The notes under the pieces were generated by a model that was not told where the DNA came from, did no database searches, and worked only from the letters and a program-made list of their open reading frames with translations. DNA of 64,000 nucleotides from Brachypodium distachyon (lineage: Eukaryota > Streptophyta > Magnoliopsida > Poales > Poaceae): positions 45,469,355 through 45,533,354 of the forward strand of contig NC_016131.3 of assembly GCF_000005505.3 (NCBI RefSeq). Direction: 5' to 3'. Shown here piece after piece: positions 10,729 to 24,458 of the stretch (position 1 is its first letter; each line of letters starts with the position of its first letter). The position numbers and the translations under genes are program-made.

Positions 10729-13687
10729 TGTACTTCGGCGTGGCGCTGAACTTCTGGTAACCCTTGATAACCTTGTTCACAGCGTCCAGGAAATCCTTCT
10801 CTGTGACAGTCTTCCTGCGTGCCCGGATGGCATACATGCCCGCCTCTGTGCACACGCTCCGAATATCAGCACCTGTTGCAAAAGGATTAAGTGAACTAGT
10901 CAGATGATGTGAACTTCATATAAGAATCAGGATAAAAAGGTGGTCGGCATGAGAAAAAGACTGATGGCAAATGAATTAGTCACATCATGTAGGAATACCA
11001 CACTTACCAGTGGAGTTGGGGCAGAGGCGAGCCAGCAGCTCAAATCGGATGTCACGCTCGCAATTCATGGTGCGAGTGTGGATCTTGAAGATCTGGGTAC
11101 GCCCCTCCAGATCTGGCAAACCGAACTCAACCTTCCTATCGAGCCGCCCTGGACGCAGCAGTGCAGGGTCCAAGGTATCAGGCCTATTTGTTGCCATGAG
11201 GACTTTGATGTTTCCTCTAGCGTCAAAGCCATCAAGCTGATTGACAATCTCGAGCATAGTGCGCTGGACCTCATTGTCACCTCCAACACCATCATCAAAG
11301 CGAGCACCACCAATGGCATCAACTTCATCAAAGAAGACAATGCATGCCTTCTTTGACCGGGCCATCTGGAAGAGTTCACGAACCATCCGTGCCCCTTCAC
11401 CAACGTACTTCTGAACCAACTCACTTCCTATCACACGGATAAAACAAGCATCTGTGCGATTGGCTACTGCCCTAGCAAGAAGTGTCTTCCCAGTTCCAGG
11501 TGGTCCATAGCAAAGAACTCCCTTAGGAGGATCAATACCAAGCTTGACGAACTTCTCAGGATGAAGCATAGGAAGCTCAACAACCTCACGCATCTTCTCA
11601 ATCTGCTCCTTGCATCCACCAACATCATTGTATGTCACGTCAGGCTTCTCTTCAACAGTCATCATGGTAACACTTGGATCAATCTTGGGTGGCAAAGGAA
11701 TTTGAATCTGATACTTGTTTCGATCAACTCTGTATAATACACAGGACAAGAAGCAACATAATTCAAATGACAGTATAATGCAATGATTCGATAAGATCAT
11801 CTGTGGAAGCGATAGTAAGCATGACAAGCTGTTTAATGCATCCAACTTCCTGTGAATCACACAGCAGCTAAGAGTCATATACATCTATATGACATAGAAG
11901 AATGTATGGCTATGTGCTGTAGCTCACCTGATGTTCAAATATAACTGCACTTACATCCTATATGTACTCATGAACTACTTACTCAGACCACAGAACACAT
12001 AAACATATTTTGCCATGTTTTACACAGATATCTTTACAGCGTGTCATGCAAATTCTAGTGCTGAATCACGCTAATATCTACAGTTTACATACCAGTTCAA
12101 CAGTTTTACCCTTAAATCAATTACCTGGTTAAAAAATCAAACTGTGTTTAGATCTATGGGTGAACTGAAAGCGTCAAGCATAACATACAGCAAGAAACTA
12201 CCAACAATTGTTGCTTCTTTACATTGTGCCAAATCCAAGTGCTAATTGCTAAATCATATCAATAGGCAACAATCACATTTAAACTGAAGGGTTGAATTGA
12301 GATGCTTCTTAACAAATAGTACCCCATCAGTTGTTACACATCAGTGGTGTAGCTTAGCTGCCAAAACTATAATAATCAGTAAGTTCACTCTACAGTTACG
12401 TCAAAAAACAGTTCCCTATTAGAACTATGCATTGACTGGAAGTCTCAAATGCCGATACAAAGCATAGTCAGATGCGAAAAGTATTTCGAGAACAGCCAGA
12501 TGAATGACACTAGAATATACTAATTAGGGAGAAAAGAAAACTTACCCAACTCGCATTCCTTCCTCAATATCAGTGGGGGAAACTTTATCGCCCAAACCAA
12601 CCACAAACTGCAATATCCCACAAAGTAAACATTAGAATGGAATCAATATTGAACCACCCGGAGATATGATCAACTAAAGATAGTGGAGTACAATAATAAC
12701 GCACCTTTGCAATTTGTTTAACGTTGATGACATATTTGGCATCGTCAGTATTGGGACTTATGATCTTTGTGCATCTAGCGACCTTCATAACAAAATTTAA
12801 TTTATTACTACAAAGACGATGAGGATGTGCAAGATCGCAACATAACTAATCATATGCATTGTAGTGCCTAGCTAAAAGATATCATGTTAACTCACCTGCA
12901 ATGGTTGCTCCTCCTGCATCATCTGTTTATCTGATACAAGATCCCACTGGCTTGGTGGAGCCAAGCCAGTATCAGACTCCTTTATCCCTGCAGTTCAGTA
13001 AGACTTGTAGTTCAGAGGAGCTTGATGCAACAAGGTACCACAAACCAAACAGGTCCAAAACTACTGAGAACCTGGGAATGATGTAATTGCATGACTGGAC
13101 ATAAAGTTAGATAAGTAGAAATCCTAACCCTAGTCCTTAAATTTAGGGACAGTTCAGATATCTCAATGTTCACGTACCACAAAGGTCATTTATCATCTTT
13201 GCCTTCTCCTTGATCTCCTTCTCAACCATCTTGATGCTGTTCGAGTAAGGTCCGAGCCCCTGTTAAATAATAAGTCATCCAAAATCAGAAAATTCCACCC
13301 AAATCGGCGTGGCGTAATTGAACAAACAGTACATCACGGAGAAACTGAACTTTTCACCACAGAACACGAGAACCTAGCCAATCATTATCTCTCGCGTGGT
13401 AAACCCTAATTCCTCATAAGTACACGAACATTCGTTTCTCAAAAAAAAAAACGAACTGAAGTTAAAACCCTAGATCTACCGCTGAGTACGAATCCATCTC
13501 TACAAACCAAATTCCTAGCGCTGATCCAGACTTGGTGACCAAGAGCTCTAGCCTAAACGGACGAGATAGATCGATCGGGCAGGGGGGATGGGACGCTTAC
13601 ATAGGTCTTGAGGAGGGCGATGTCGTCCTCGTCGAGGGGCCGGGGGTTCTTCTCGTTCATGATGTCGTCTTCGGGCTCCGGCGCCAT
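10715..13687 (-). CDS. RPT1: 26S proteasome regulatory AAA-ATPase subunit RPT1 (subunit 7), 426 aa, seven exons
   Basis: Coding exons on the minus strand are 13601-13687, 13178-13259, 12896-12987, 12705-12782, 12546-12607, 11008-11729 and 10715-10872. They total 1281 nt (426 codons plus stop), the usual plant RPT1 length, with every junction GT-AG and in phase. The protein starts MAPEPEDD and has an N-terminal coiled-coil/OB region. The AAA module has Walker A GPPGTGKT, Walker [12 protein letters not shown], sensor and arginine-finger blocks ([18 protein letters not shown]), and the C-terminal four-helix part. RPT1 is one of six ATPases in the base of the 19S cap; it unfolds ubiquitinated substrates and opens the 20S gate in cytosol and nucleus. 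No damage was seen, so this is a functional-looking housekeeping gene. Confidence 0.97.
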
Positions 13688-13822
13688 GGCTCCGGCTCTG
13701 CCCCTTCTCCGGCGACGGCGAGAGGATGCAGATGCTGCTGCGGAGGCCGGCCTGGCGGCGAGAGCTAGATGTGTCGGGTGCTGTGTTCTGTGATGGGTTT
13801 GCGCTGTAGCTCGCTTTGCTGC

Positions 13823-13830
13823 GTATATAT
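13823..13830 (-). promoter_or_regulatory. Probable TATA box of RPT1
   Basis: The minus strand reads ATATATAC about 136 bases upstream of the RPT1 ATG, in a GC-mixed leader. Position and sequence fit a plant TATA box; no transcript evidence. Confidence 0.5.
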
Positions 13831-13843
13831 GACTCGCATTTTC

Positions 13844-14300
13844 CCCATTGTTTCCGTTTCCCTTTTCTTTCCTCCTAGGCAAGCAATGCTTATCTGCCGT
13901 ATGATGTTGATCGAACGGTTAGCGATTATGGCTTGTATTTTCCCATTCTTACCCTCTCTTTCCTCCTAGGCATGCAATGCTTATGTACAGCTTCTTTTTA
14001 AAAAAAAAGCAATACTTATGTATAATAAGGTGTTGATCAAACGGTTAGGAATTATGACTTGTATTTTTTTCCCAATTGTTTTTCACCTTCCTCCTAGATA
14101 AGCACTTGCGATGTTGATCACTGCTTATGCCGTACGAATTCCATACTGAGTATGAATCCATCTCTACAAACCAAATTCCTAGCACTGCTTATGCCATACG
14201 ATGTTGATCGAATGGTTAGAAATTTGGGTTTCGAGTCGGATCGTTGTGACTCCTAGAGATGTTGATCAGGCGGTTAGAAATTTTGGGTTTCAAGTCTGAA
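13844..14300. repeat. Diverged tandem repeats upstream of RPT1, including a copied piece of RPT1 intron 1
   Basis: Three or four degenerate ~100-bp units share TTTCCTCCTAGGCA(A/T)GCAATGCTTAT, GATGTTGATC(G/A)AACGGTTAG and a T-rich linker. A ~42-bp stretch at 14149-14190 (GAGTATGAATCCATCTCTAC and following) repeats 13485-13526, which lies in RPT1 intron 1, with two or three differences. Confidence 0.7.
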
Positions 14301-15559
14301 GCAATCGCTATCTCGGTGCTTATTTAGGTTCATGCTCTTAGTACAAACTTTTTTTTTATAAAGAACATTGTAGAATCCCAGTACAAATGTGATTTAAAAA
14401 AAACTAGTATAAATGTGTCGTTCAAATGATGTCGATTTTCCTTAGAAAATAAACAACTACCTTGATTTCACACAACATTTTTCTTTGGCCAACTAGTTAT
14501 AGTTTCTTTGCAGATCAAATGAAAATCACAGTATCTTTTGCTAGAAATACTCAACACCCCTTTGGAAGACCATCTTCAAAGCCAAGAACTAGTCAGAGCA
14601 GTTTGGATCAGAACTGCAACAATACTAAATTCAATGTAACATTCTTGGTACTCGCTACTTATGGTTGTTTCAGGTAAACATTACATTTCTAGATTAACAA
14701 CACAGCAGCCCTTCGTGGCTTTGCATGTCAACATAACAGAGCCCCACCTGTTACATGATTGTTACAATGAACCATGACTATGGATCAGAAAAAAGAAGTC
14801 AGTCCTCCGTGGCGTAGTACTGCGGGGCTGAGTTCAGCAAGCCACAGGGGATCAATCCGGGTCAGGTTCTTGACGTAGTTCTGGGTTGTCCGGACCAGCT
14901 CGTTGAAGATGACGCAGTCCGGCTTGGTCCGGAAGAGCACTGACGAAGGATCCATCTGCACGCTCTGGCTGGTTGCAAGAGCCCTACCAATCAACAGATG
15001 AAACCATGAGCTTGGGGATACATTCACATGTATAGATGAACTACGGGCATCCATAATACTACATCAGTATTCATGTTTTGGTTCGTAATAACCAAATGCA
15101 GCTTAGCTTTTGGTAGTGGTCTAAGAGCGTAAGGAGGAAAGAATAAAGGCGACAAGTTATTTGGATTGAAAAAGGCAGACACATAATTGTAGTTGTACCT
15201 GAATGATCCGTCTGGCTGTCACATTGCTGCATTCAAGAAGAAAGAAGCAGTGAGGCATCTCCGAAACTGAACCATGTCATCTCCACAAGAGGACATGCAA
15301 AGCCCCATCTGTTGGACGTGGCCCTAAATTTGACTGCAGCAGACAGGAAATTCCTATGTCAGCTCACTATACTCTGAAATTCCTGAACTGGACGAGCTTC
15401 TTAGTTTTTTCTTAATGTCTAATATATTGGGTTTAATTTTAAATCTTTGCTGATGGTCCTAGAAAAATGGCAATATAAATTCAACAAATAAATCCATCAA
15501 CTAAAATATTCTAAGTGCTAATGCTACAAATTCATGGCACTGTTTGAGACTACTACATC

Positions 15560-15699
15560 ATTGTTAAATAAGTTAACAACCTCCAGGAAGGCCATTGTGC
15601 TCATCTGGGCTGCACTTACTGTTCATTGCAGCATTGTTAGATAACTTAACAAACTCCGGAAAGGCCATTGTGCTCACGTGGGCTGCAATTACTTTTTAT
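15560..15699. repeat. 74-bp tandem duplication in a helicase pseudogene intron
   Basis: Two diverged copies share ATTGTTA(A/G)ATAA, AGGCCATTGTGCTCA and TGGGCTGCA at a 74-base offset. Confidence 0.75.
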
Positions 15700-16785
15700 C
15701 AAAATTGCGTTAGCAAGAGGATCTGATGCCCTATGGAATTCCATGCACTAACCAGTTCGCCCAAACACGTTAAGCGGGTGTGAAAAGGCGACCAACATAC
15801 TGATACTTCAACAGTTACAATCACGCCAAATCCATATCAGACATAGTTTTTCCCAACTCATCATTTAAGAGAATGCTTAACTGCATATAATCATGTTCCG
15901 TCTAATTGATCCAATAGTTAAAGCCTTCCATTAAGAATAATAATATACGGAGTAATACTAACCTGTGAACATCACGAGCATGTCTTAAAGAGCGGTAATT
16001 GATGAAGTTTTCCCAGCACCATCTGTTCAGAGCCTTCTCCATCGTCTTTTCTTTGGCATTTGCATTTTTGCTCTTTTCCAAGCATTCCACAGCAGCTCGA
16101 TATACATTCACTAAAGTTATATGGTCTCCTTCAGAGCTTTCAAAACTCTTCCTAGCAGCTCTTGCCTGAACGGGGAATAAGGTAAAAGGATCAATAAGTG
16201 TACTTGTAGTTTCTCGAGAAAAAGACAAATAGTTGGGAACACACTGGATTTGTTGATCTCAGACTCAACAAGGGATGAGCCAATCAAATATAAGTTGAAG
16301 CTTAGAATTCCTCTTTGGTACCAAATGGAAAATCATGAGAAGTTCAAGGCTAAAGGTACCATTTTAGTGTTATTCTAACGGTAAACCCTAAAAAAAAGTA
16401 AGGTTCCACCACATAACTATGAAAACAAAATCAACAACCATTACCAAATTCTGTGGCACCAAAAAATTTGGCCTTGGGCCTTAATAATAGGAGCAATGAA
16501 TGCTTGAATCTTTCTAGCAACAGGGGAAACCAACAGGGGGGTGAGTGACAATAAGTGTTGCAGCAGAGTACTCCATTCTGGTACCGTAACAGTATATGAA
16601 TATTCGATGAAATTAAGGTTGTGCTGATCAAATATATTTATTAATCAATGATCAAAATCAGGTCACCACGAACCTGAAAACAATGTAGGGCCTGGCCCCA
16701 GGATATAAAAACTCGTTTATGAAAAAATAATACAAAAGCCACTCCAGGAGACAGTAACTACCCATCCCTTGACCCAAAGTCCACT

Positions 16786-16906
16786 CTCTCAATTTTCTTT
16801 ACTTGCCGCAGCTTTGTCTAGATAAGCATGTCTACACAATGAAGCACGTCTAGACACATGCGTATCTAGACAAAGTTGCGACAAGTAATATGGATCGGAG
16901 GGAGTA
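16786..16906. mobile_element. Stowaway-like MITE
   Basis: The right end has GGATCGGAGGGAGTA. The inner arms CTTGCCGCAGCTTTGTCTAG and CTAGACAAAGTTGCGACAAG are inverted copies. The left terminus is more diverged, so that boundary is approximate. Confidence 0.6.
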
Positions 16907-17025
16907 GCATTTTCAACTTCAAACATGAAAGAACGAATACTACTCAAATCAGTAAAGATACCTCACAACAACCATACGCAACTAGGATACTGTTTATCCA
17001 GGACAGAAAAACAGGTAAACGGTTC

Positions 17026-20000
17026 CACTACTACAAAACGATCTATATGCAACGGCACATCAGTAACGGGTCCGGCGCGACCGTTACTGATGAAGAACAT
17101 CAGTGTCTGTCGCGGCCTCGACCGTTACTGATGAACCGAGCGGGCACCGCCCGTCCCCGCCCAGCGACACATCAGTGGCGGTCGCGAGAACCGACCGCCA
17201 CTGATGAACACTCATAGTTCACGAGTTACATCAGTGGCGGTCGGTTAAGGGGCGACCGCCACAGATGAACCATGCATCAGTAACGGTCGTCCCAGCGCGA
17301 CCGTTACTGATGTGTACACAATTATCTGTAACGGTCGCGAAAACCGCGACCGACACTGATGATCGTCGCGTTTTAAATACGCTGGGCAGAGCCGCAGCTG
17401 GTCGCGCCGCGCGTCGTAACGGACCAGCCACGGCCCCTTCCTCTCCGGCGACGGCGACGTGCTGCCCGACCGCGCCATGGCCGCTGGTGAGCCCCCCAGG
17501 TAGCCCCTCCTCCCTCCCCGCCGCGCCGGCGGCGCCGCCTCCATGGGCGGCGAGCGGCCATGGCCGCCGAGCTCCGATCTTCGAGCCCTAAGCTTCCCTC
17601 TCCCTCCCGATGTCTCTCCCCCCCCCGATCTCTCTCGCCGGCCTCCAATTTCTCTCCGAATTTCCCCAATTTCAAAATTTTGAGCTCCGCGGCCGCCGGC
17701 CAAAATGCGGCCTCCTCGTCGTCGCCCGGAGCTTCCCTCTCGCTTGCGAGCTCTCTCTCCCTCCCAATCTTTCTCGCCGGCCTCCAATTTCTCTCCGAAT
17801 GTCTCTAATTTCAAATTTTTAGTTAGCTCCAGTTAATTAGCACATTAATCTCCTTGTCAATGATTAGGCTAACTATTTTGCTTTTTTGTTTTCTTGTGTA
17901 TTGTGTTGTAGATCGAAGGACCGTTCTTGGATGTACGCCAAGGAAAGAATCAATGCTCGATGGATAACCGAATGGACGGTCTTTTTTGGAGTCGCGAAAG
18001 GTGATATGGAACGAAAAAAACTTTTGATGATGCGTTGCCCATGTCGCAAATGTGGAAACACATGCATGATGAAGCCTGAAGATGTTCAGATGCACGTGCT
18101 GGCATCGGGTTTTGTGGAAGGCTATTCTCGCTGGACTTGTCACGGGGAGGATGCGGTTGATGTCGGTAGCGGTAGCGAAGATGATGATGTCCTGCGGTAT
18201 GATCTGGCAAATGATTCCGAGGAAGAAAGAAGGGTCGATGAGGAGGCTAATGTGGAAGGTGAAGGAGCTCCACGTGGTAGAATTGCCGAAATGCTAGATG
18301 ACCCGTACCTACAGGACCAGCTGGAGGACCCCGAAGATGAGGCAGAGTCTGCTCAGTTCAAAAAATTGTTGGAGGACGCAAACACACCCTTGTATGATGG
18401 AGCTGGCGAAGAAAACAACGTGCTCGAAGTGACGCTCGAACTTTTGAGACTGAAGGTAGTATCATGCTGGTCAGACAAGGGCTTCACGAACTTGTTGAGT
18501 TACCTTGCTTCGGTTTTTCCACAGCCAAACAAGTTGCCCAAGAGCACATACGAGGCGAAGAAGATTACATGCCTGCTCGGATTGGATTGCGTGAAACATC
18601 ATTCATGTCCAAACGACTACATGGTATACATTGGAGAGTACGAGAACCATGAGAGCTGCCACATATGCGGTGCATCGAGATACAAGAAGAAAAACGCCAG
18701 AGCTGGCGAAGACGATGGGGAAGAAGTGATGAAGGGCAGGCCGACAAAGACTGTCTGGTATCTTACGGCAGGTGGCCGAGTTGAACGTTGGATGCAGAAC
18801 GTTAAGGACGCGAGGTATCTCGTCCATCACGATCCGGCGCAGGCTGCATTCGATCCTGACGGGCACTACCGTGTGGAGGAACCTGGGGTCCTAAGACATC
18901 CTGCCGATGGGACTCAGTGGAGGAACTTCGACACGGCATTTCCGGATTTCGGGGCAGAGCCCAGAAAACCCGAGGCTCGGTCTCAGCACTGACGGGATAA
19001 ATCCTTTCGGAAACATGAACAACAAGCCCAGCACATGGCCAGTGATCTTGTTTGTCTACAACCTTTCTCCATGGTTTATCATGAAGAGAAAGTACATCCA
19101 CATGTGCATGCTCATACAGGGTCCAAAGCAGCCGGGAGCTGACCTAAATGTGTATCTGCAGCTAGTGAAGGATGAGCTGAAGCACTTTTGGAACCCTGGC
19201 AGAGTGGTTTGGGACGCAAACAGGAGGGAGTACTTCACGATGAGAGCAGCGCTTCTGACCTGCGAGCACGACTACCCCGCGAATGGAAATACTTCATGCC
19301 ACGTGACACATGGGTACAAGGCCTGTACAAAGTGCGGGGAAAACACGACATCGGAAAAGTTGCCCGCTTCATCCAAAATTGTTTACATGGGCCACCGAAA
19401 GTGGTTGGATGCTAAAGACCCTTGGAGGGATGACAAGGAAATGTTCAATGGGAAGACGGAGCACGGGACAGCGCCGAAGGAGAAGTCTGGTATGCAAATC
19501 CTCGAAATTGTGAACGATCTTGAGGTTGTCCCCGGAAAGATTGCTGCGAAGAAATATAAGGAACCTGAAGGCGTCGTGTGGAAAAGGAGGTCCGTATTCT
19601 GGGACCTGGAGTACTGGGCACATTTAGAATGCCGCCACAGCATAGATGTCATGCACGTGGAGAAAAATGTATGCGACAGTGTGCTGGGTTGCTGATGAAC
19701 ATTCCAGAGAAGACGAAAGATGGACCCAACGCACGGAAGGACCTGGAACTCATGTCTATCAGGAAAGAGTTGTGGGGCAAAGATCAAGTGTCAGCAGCTG
19801 ACAAGAATGGTTTCGTGACGGTGACCACGCGGTGTCGTCTTGCATATTACAACCTGTACAAAGACGAGTTGCATAGGATGTGCATGTGCCTGCAGGGCAT
19901 TAAAGTCCCATCGAACTACTCGTTGAGCATCAAGCATCTAGTTGACATGAAGAGTCACAAGCTATCTGGCATGAAGTCTCATGACAATCATGTCATACTC

Positions 20001-21090
20001 ACTCAGTTACTTCCAGTCGCAATCAGAGGTATCATGGAGCCGCACGTAAGGGAGACAATCATGAAGCTTTCTGACTTCTTTGACAGCATCTCGCAGAAGT
20101 CAATCACCGTTAGACGATGCCAGATACTGAAGGATAGTATGATACAGATTCTGTGCGAGCTCGAGATGTTCTTCCCTCCATCATTCTTCGATATCATGGT
20201 CCATCTAATGATCCACATATGTGGTGAGATCCTGTCCCTAGGGCCCTCGTTCCTGCATAACATGTATGGCCCTGAACGATACAACGGGGTTCTGAAGCGG
20301 TACGTTCGTAACAGATCGCGTCCGGAAGGTAGCATCGTGAAAGGCTTTAGGGCAGAAGAGTGCATCGAGTTCTGCACGGATTGGTTGGCCGATCAGAAAT
20401 CAATAGGTGTTCCCGAATCACGGCACAAGGGCAAGCTTGATGGCGAAGGTGGCCTTGGACATACATACCTTAATGTTTATGGAAGAGGAAGGGAAGCTGA
20501 CTTTGAAAGAGCACATTTGGTTGTGTTGCAAACTGTTGATTGCTGCCAGCCTTATCAGGAAATGCACATGGAACAACTGCGAAATGAAAACCCTAAAAGA
20601 GGAGAAGTCTGGATCCACTGGGAGCACAATAAAACATTCGCAGCGTGGCTGAAGAATTATTGGTACGGCAGGGAGACGACCAATGTATCAGAAGAGACGG
20701 TTGCATCTTTGTCACGGCAACCTGCGTTCCACGTCTCTACTTGGCAATCATATGCGATCAACGGCTATAACTTCTACACTGCGTCTCAGGACCGTAAAAG
20801 CACGTATCAAAATAGTGGTGTAGTCATGACTTCTGAGACCGCGACCGACGACAACAGCAAAACCAAAGCGTTCTTCGGCGTTATCGAGGAGATCTGGAAA
20901 TTGGAGTACTCGATCACAAAGATCCCAATGTTCCGTGTAAGATGGACCAAAGGCGACCGTTACTGATGTTATGTTGGGCATTGCTCACTTGAGCTCATCA
21001 GTGGCGGTCGCGTTGTAACCTGACCGTTACTGTTGAGTGAGGAAACATCAATAACGGTCGCCACCCTTAACCGACCGCCACTGATGATAC
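17026..21090 (+). mobile_element. CACTA (En/Spm) DNA transposon, right terminus missing
   Basis: The left end is CACTACTACAAAA, the family terminus. Both subterminal zones (17050-17370 and 20955-21090) carry many short motifs in both orientations: ACCGTTACTGATG and ACCGCCACTGATGA and their complements. This is the usual transposase-binding array. A tnp2-type transposase lies between. No TTTTGTAGTAGTG-like right end or target duplication was found, so the right terminus is deleted or decayed and the end given is the last subterminal motif. Bases 17633-17800 contain a ~138-bp tandem repeat in the leader. The element occupies the gap in the helicase pseudogene. Confidence 0.85.
17911..20966 (+). 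pseudogene. CACTA tnp2-type transposase, two frameshifts
   Basis: The frame opens after an acceptor near 17911 with the transposase-associated domain (RSWMY, then a CPCRKCGN zinc-type motif). Tnp2 transposase blocks follow (LGLSTDGINPF, STWPV, a FGNM block, MHVEKNVCDS), then the DUF4218-type segment (MYGPERYNG, RPEGSI) and part of a DUF4216-type tail. A 1-bp insertion near 18960 and a 2-bp loss near 19687 break it into three frames (17886-18992, 18907-19695, 19578-20966). The C-terminus runs straight into subterminal repeats, so the tail is truncated by deletion. The enzyme would cut at CACTA ends; this copy is inactive. Confidence 0.85.
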
Positions 21091-21320
21091 TTGGGCAAAC
21101 CCTAGCTTCGACAAAGCCCTGCTGGATTTTTCCGACCCCGCGCCGCCGTCGTCTCCCTCCTCCGGCCCGACGCCCTGACCCCGATCCCGCCGCCGCCGTC
21201 GTCTCCCTCCTCTGGCCCGACGCATTTGCTCTCATGTACAATTATGCTTCTTCAGTAAATGAAAAACAGCATGGCCTACGTATTACACTTAATAACTTTA
21301 TTGTTTAACATGAAATCACA

Positions 21321-21448
21321 TACTCCCTCCATCCAATAAAGGATGTCTCAACTTTGACTAAATTTGAATGCATCTATACACTAAGTCATGTCTAGATACA
21401 TCTAAATTTTGACAAACTTGAGACATCTTTTGTTGGACGGAGGGAGTA
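21321..21448. mobile_element. Stowaway MITE
   Basis: Inverted ends TACTCCCTCCATCCAA and TTGGACGGAGGGAGTA with extended complementary arms (GATGTCTCAA / TTGAGACATC), 128 bp, TA at both ends: the standard Stowaway (Tc1/Mariner-derived) structure. Confidence 0.88.
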
Positions 21449-21619
21449 GATAATATCATGTTTGTATGAATAGGAGGCATGCTAGTGTTTTTGGGCTCTA
21501 CGAAAGATCCATAACAGCTTATCGATAATTTCATTTCAAACAGACCACCAACATATAGTTCCTAATTTCGGGTAACGCCTCTTTGTCAACTCTAGTCCAT
21601 TTTTTCTTCCCAATTAGGG

Positions 21620-21770
21620 GTGCAACATGGTGACCCTCAGGGTACCCGTTGATCCTCCTTAGTTCAAACAAATGAACTACTTTTCCAAAAAGTTGTGTCA
21701 TTCTGAAATTTTAGTTCATTTGGTTGAACTAAAGAGGGTCAATGGGTACCCTGAGGGTCACAATTTTGCA
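21620..21770. mobile_element. Foldback-type MITE (near-perfect hairpin)
   Basis: TGCAAxxTxGTGACCCTCAGGGTACCC at the left is matched in inverse orientation at the right, and pairing continues through a TTAGTTCAA block. Nearly the whole 151 bp can fold back, leaving a short loop near 21695. No coding content; superfamily not assigned. Confidence 0.75.
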
Positions 21771-21949
21771 GGTCTATTCCCAATAGTGGCCAGCTCATGG
21801 GCAAGGCAAGCTTGGGCTCAAACCAAACATACCTTTCATATCTCTTTTGGGGAGACATATATTGGGGAACAGTAATTCATCTGCCTCCTATCAGTGGGCA
21901 TAAAATACTGTAAGGTAAACATGGGCTTAGGCAAACAGATGCCAACTGC

Positions 21950-22245
21950 CTGTCAAAATTCAACAAGACAAGCAACACAAACACTCAGAAGCCTACTTCC
22001 ATCGTGGTTAGGCACTCCACCAACACTCCACTCCGCCTTGATGCCTGCAGTCACTGCATGTAGATCATGGCTTTCTCCTTGAAGCACTCTGTTGTTTCTT
22101 TCGTGCCAGATAAACCAAAATAGCTGAACTGTGGAATCCACCATCCAAGTCCTTGCACCGCTGTCTGCTGCTTAGGAGCCAGTTTGTGTCTGGCTAGCCA
22201 CCAATCTGCTAAAGTGTGCTCAGCCAAGACTAGCTCAATGGGCAT
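21950..22245 (-). mobile_element. LINE fragment (3' part of a non-LTR retrotransposon ORF)
   Basis: A minus-strand frame has the FWFIWHERNNRVLQ motif found at the C-terminus of plant LINE-type ORF2 after the zf-RVT domain. Only this short piece is present. Confidence 0.55.
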
Positions 22246-23240
22246 ATTTCGTTTGCATCATATGGTTTGCATGTCTAGCCGACAACTAATTAACTGGTCC
22301 CTCACTTCTCTTTCTTTGCAACTGCTTAACTAATAGAATGTGTTTTTTATTAGCAACATGTTTGCCTCCTACAGCAGTTGTGTCCAGAAGTGTATCGCCC
22401 AACCAAACATAAGTAACATCACATTACATCAGATATAAAGAGCAGCAAGTAAAATACTCGTCAATTAGGACATTGAAACATATAGATAGGTTAGAACAAA
22501 GGAAAGCTAAGCATTCAAAGAACAAAATGGTCCACCTTGCGGGCTCCAGCTTGTGCTGGTTTAAAAGCATTCATTTGCTGCTCTGATGGAAGAGATGAGT
22601 AGATAGGTGTAGTCCATATCTTGGTACTATCAGGTGGAAGTTGACGAGCACGCTCCTGAATAAGTCTCTCTAGTGATTCAATCTCCTCTTGGCCAGTTAA
22701 AAATGCAAGAATGTCTCCAGGTCCTTCCTCCAAAAGGATCTACGAGAGTAAACATCCAAATATGAGGTTCATAAACAAAGAGCTCGCTAGATTAAGTCAG
22801 TTGAAACAGTATGTTCTGCTATTTGTATGGAATCAAATTTCCTTTCCTCTCCCTAATCCATCCACCTCTTCCATGCAAATAGGATGATGCTCACCTGAAA
22901 TATCGTAACTAGTGTAGCATCTAGATAATCCGACTCGGGCTGATAAGTATACAGTGTGTCAAGAGGGTATTGCGTCCTTGAATATGTACAGCTTTAGCGC
23001 TACCAAAATAATCAGAATAACACTTGGCGTCCAAACTGGCAGACATAATTATCAGCTTTAGAGGTGCATATTTTATTCCCTGGCATGCCTTTAGAGTAAA
23101 ACTTTGAGAGTGATCTTGACTGTCAGACGAAGTCTTCCCGGTTTTATTGGCACAGATAGATCTGGAACGTTGAACTTTTTTCAACAAACCCAGCAAGACA
23201 TCTGTATGGACTGTTCTTTCGTGGGCTTCGTCAACAACTA

Positions 23241-23780
<540 letters not shown>

Positions 23781-24458
23781 TCAAACAATTAATAATAATG
23801 ATTTTTGTAAGATCAAAAACACTGTGGCACAAAAATACAAGCTCACCCTTACTCTTACAAAAACTTCTCACTCTTACTCTTACATACTGTAGTATTGTAG
23901 TATGAATAAACAAATGTTACCAAACTAACAGGATACTAAATACATGAATACATCACTTTGATAAGTTGCACAAACCAATAATCACAAGCATGACAAAGCT
24001 GCATGCTTTCAGAAATGACTTGATCCAAGCAACAATGAGCAATGGAAGGAAAAAAAACACAGCAACACACTTACAAGTCGTTTTGCCACTCCCGGTCTCA
24101 ACGACAACGATCAGAGTGTCATTCTTCTTGACCTCCTCGACAAGCCTCTTCTCCACTGCAACCACAACCATGACCACCACCAACATCAACAAATTCAATC
24201 TCCCTAACTTAATCCCAAAATGTTGTGCAAAGGAATAAAAGTTTAGCAGTCAAACTGACCTGACGCGATGGGAAGCGACTTCCTCTGCTGACGAATCAGC
24301 TGCTTCCTCCTGTCAAAACCAACAAAAATACAGGCTTAGTCCCCAAAGCGAATAGACTGAACAAACAAACGCAAAACTGCAGCAAGGATGGTGAGGGGTT
24401 GGCACCGCGCGTTATGCTGCTGCTTCTGCGGTGAAGCGCCTGAAGAGAAGGACGGCAT

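Noticed and set aside
10985..11884. A 299-aa standalone AAA-ATPase
   Set aside because: It is exon 6 of RPT1 with flanking intron translated; splice sites at 11729 and 11008 place it in the full gene.
15902..16228. Separate 108-aa gene
   Set aside because: It is an exon of the helicase pseudogene (GDHITLVNVYRA, NRWCxENF block) plus intron sequence.
17245..17814. 189-codon minus-strand Gly/Arg-rich open frame
   Set aside because: It overlaps the CACTA subterminal repeats and the leader; low complexity.
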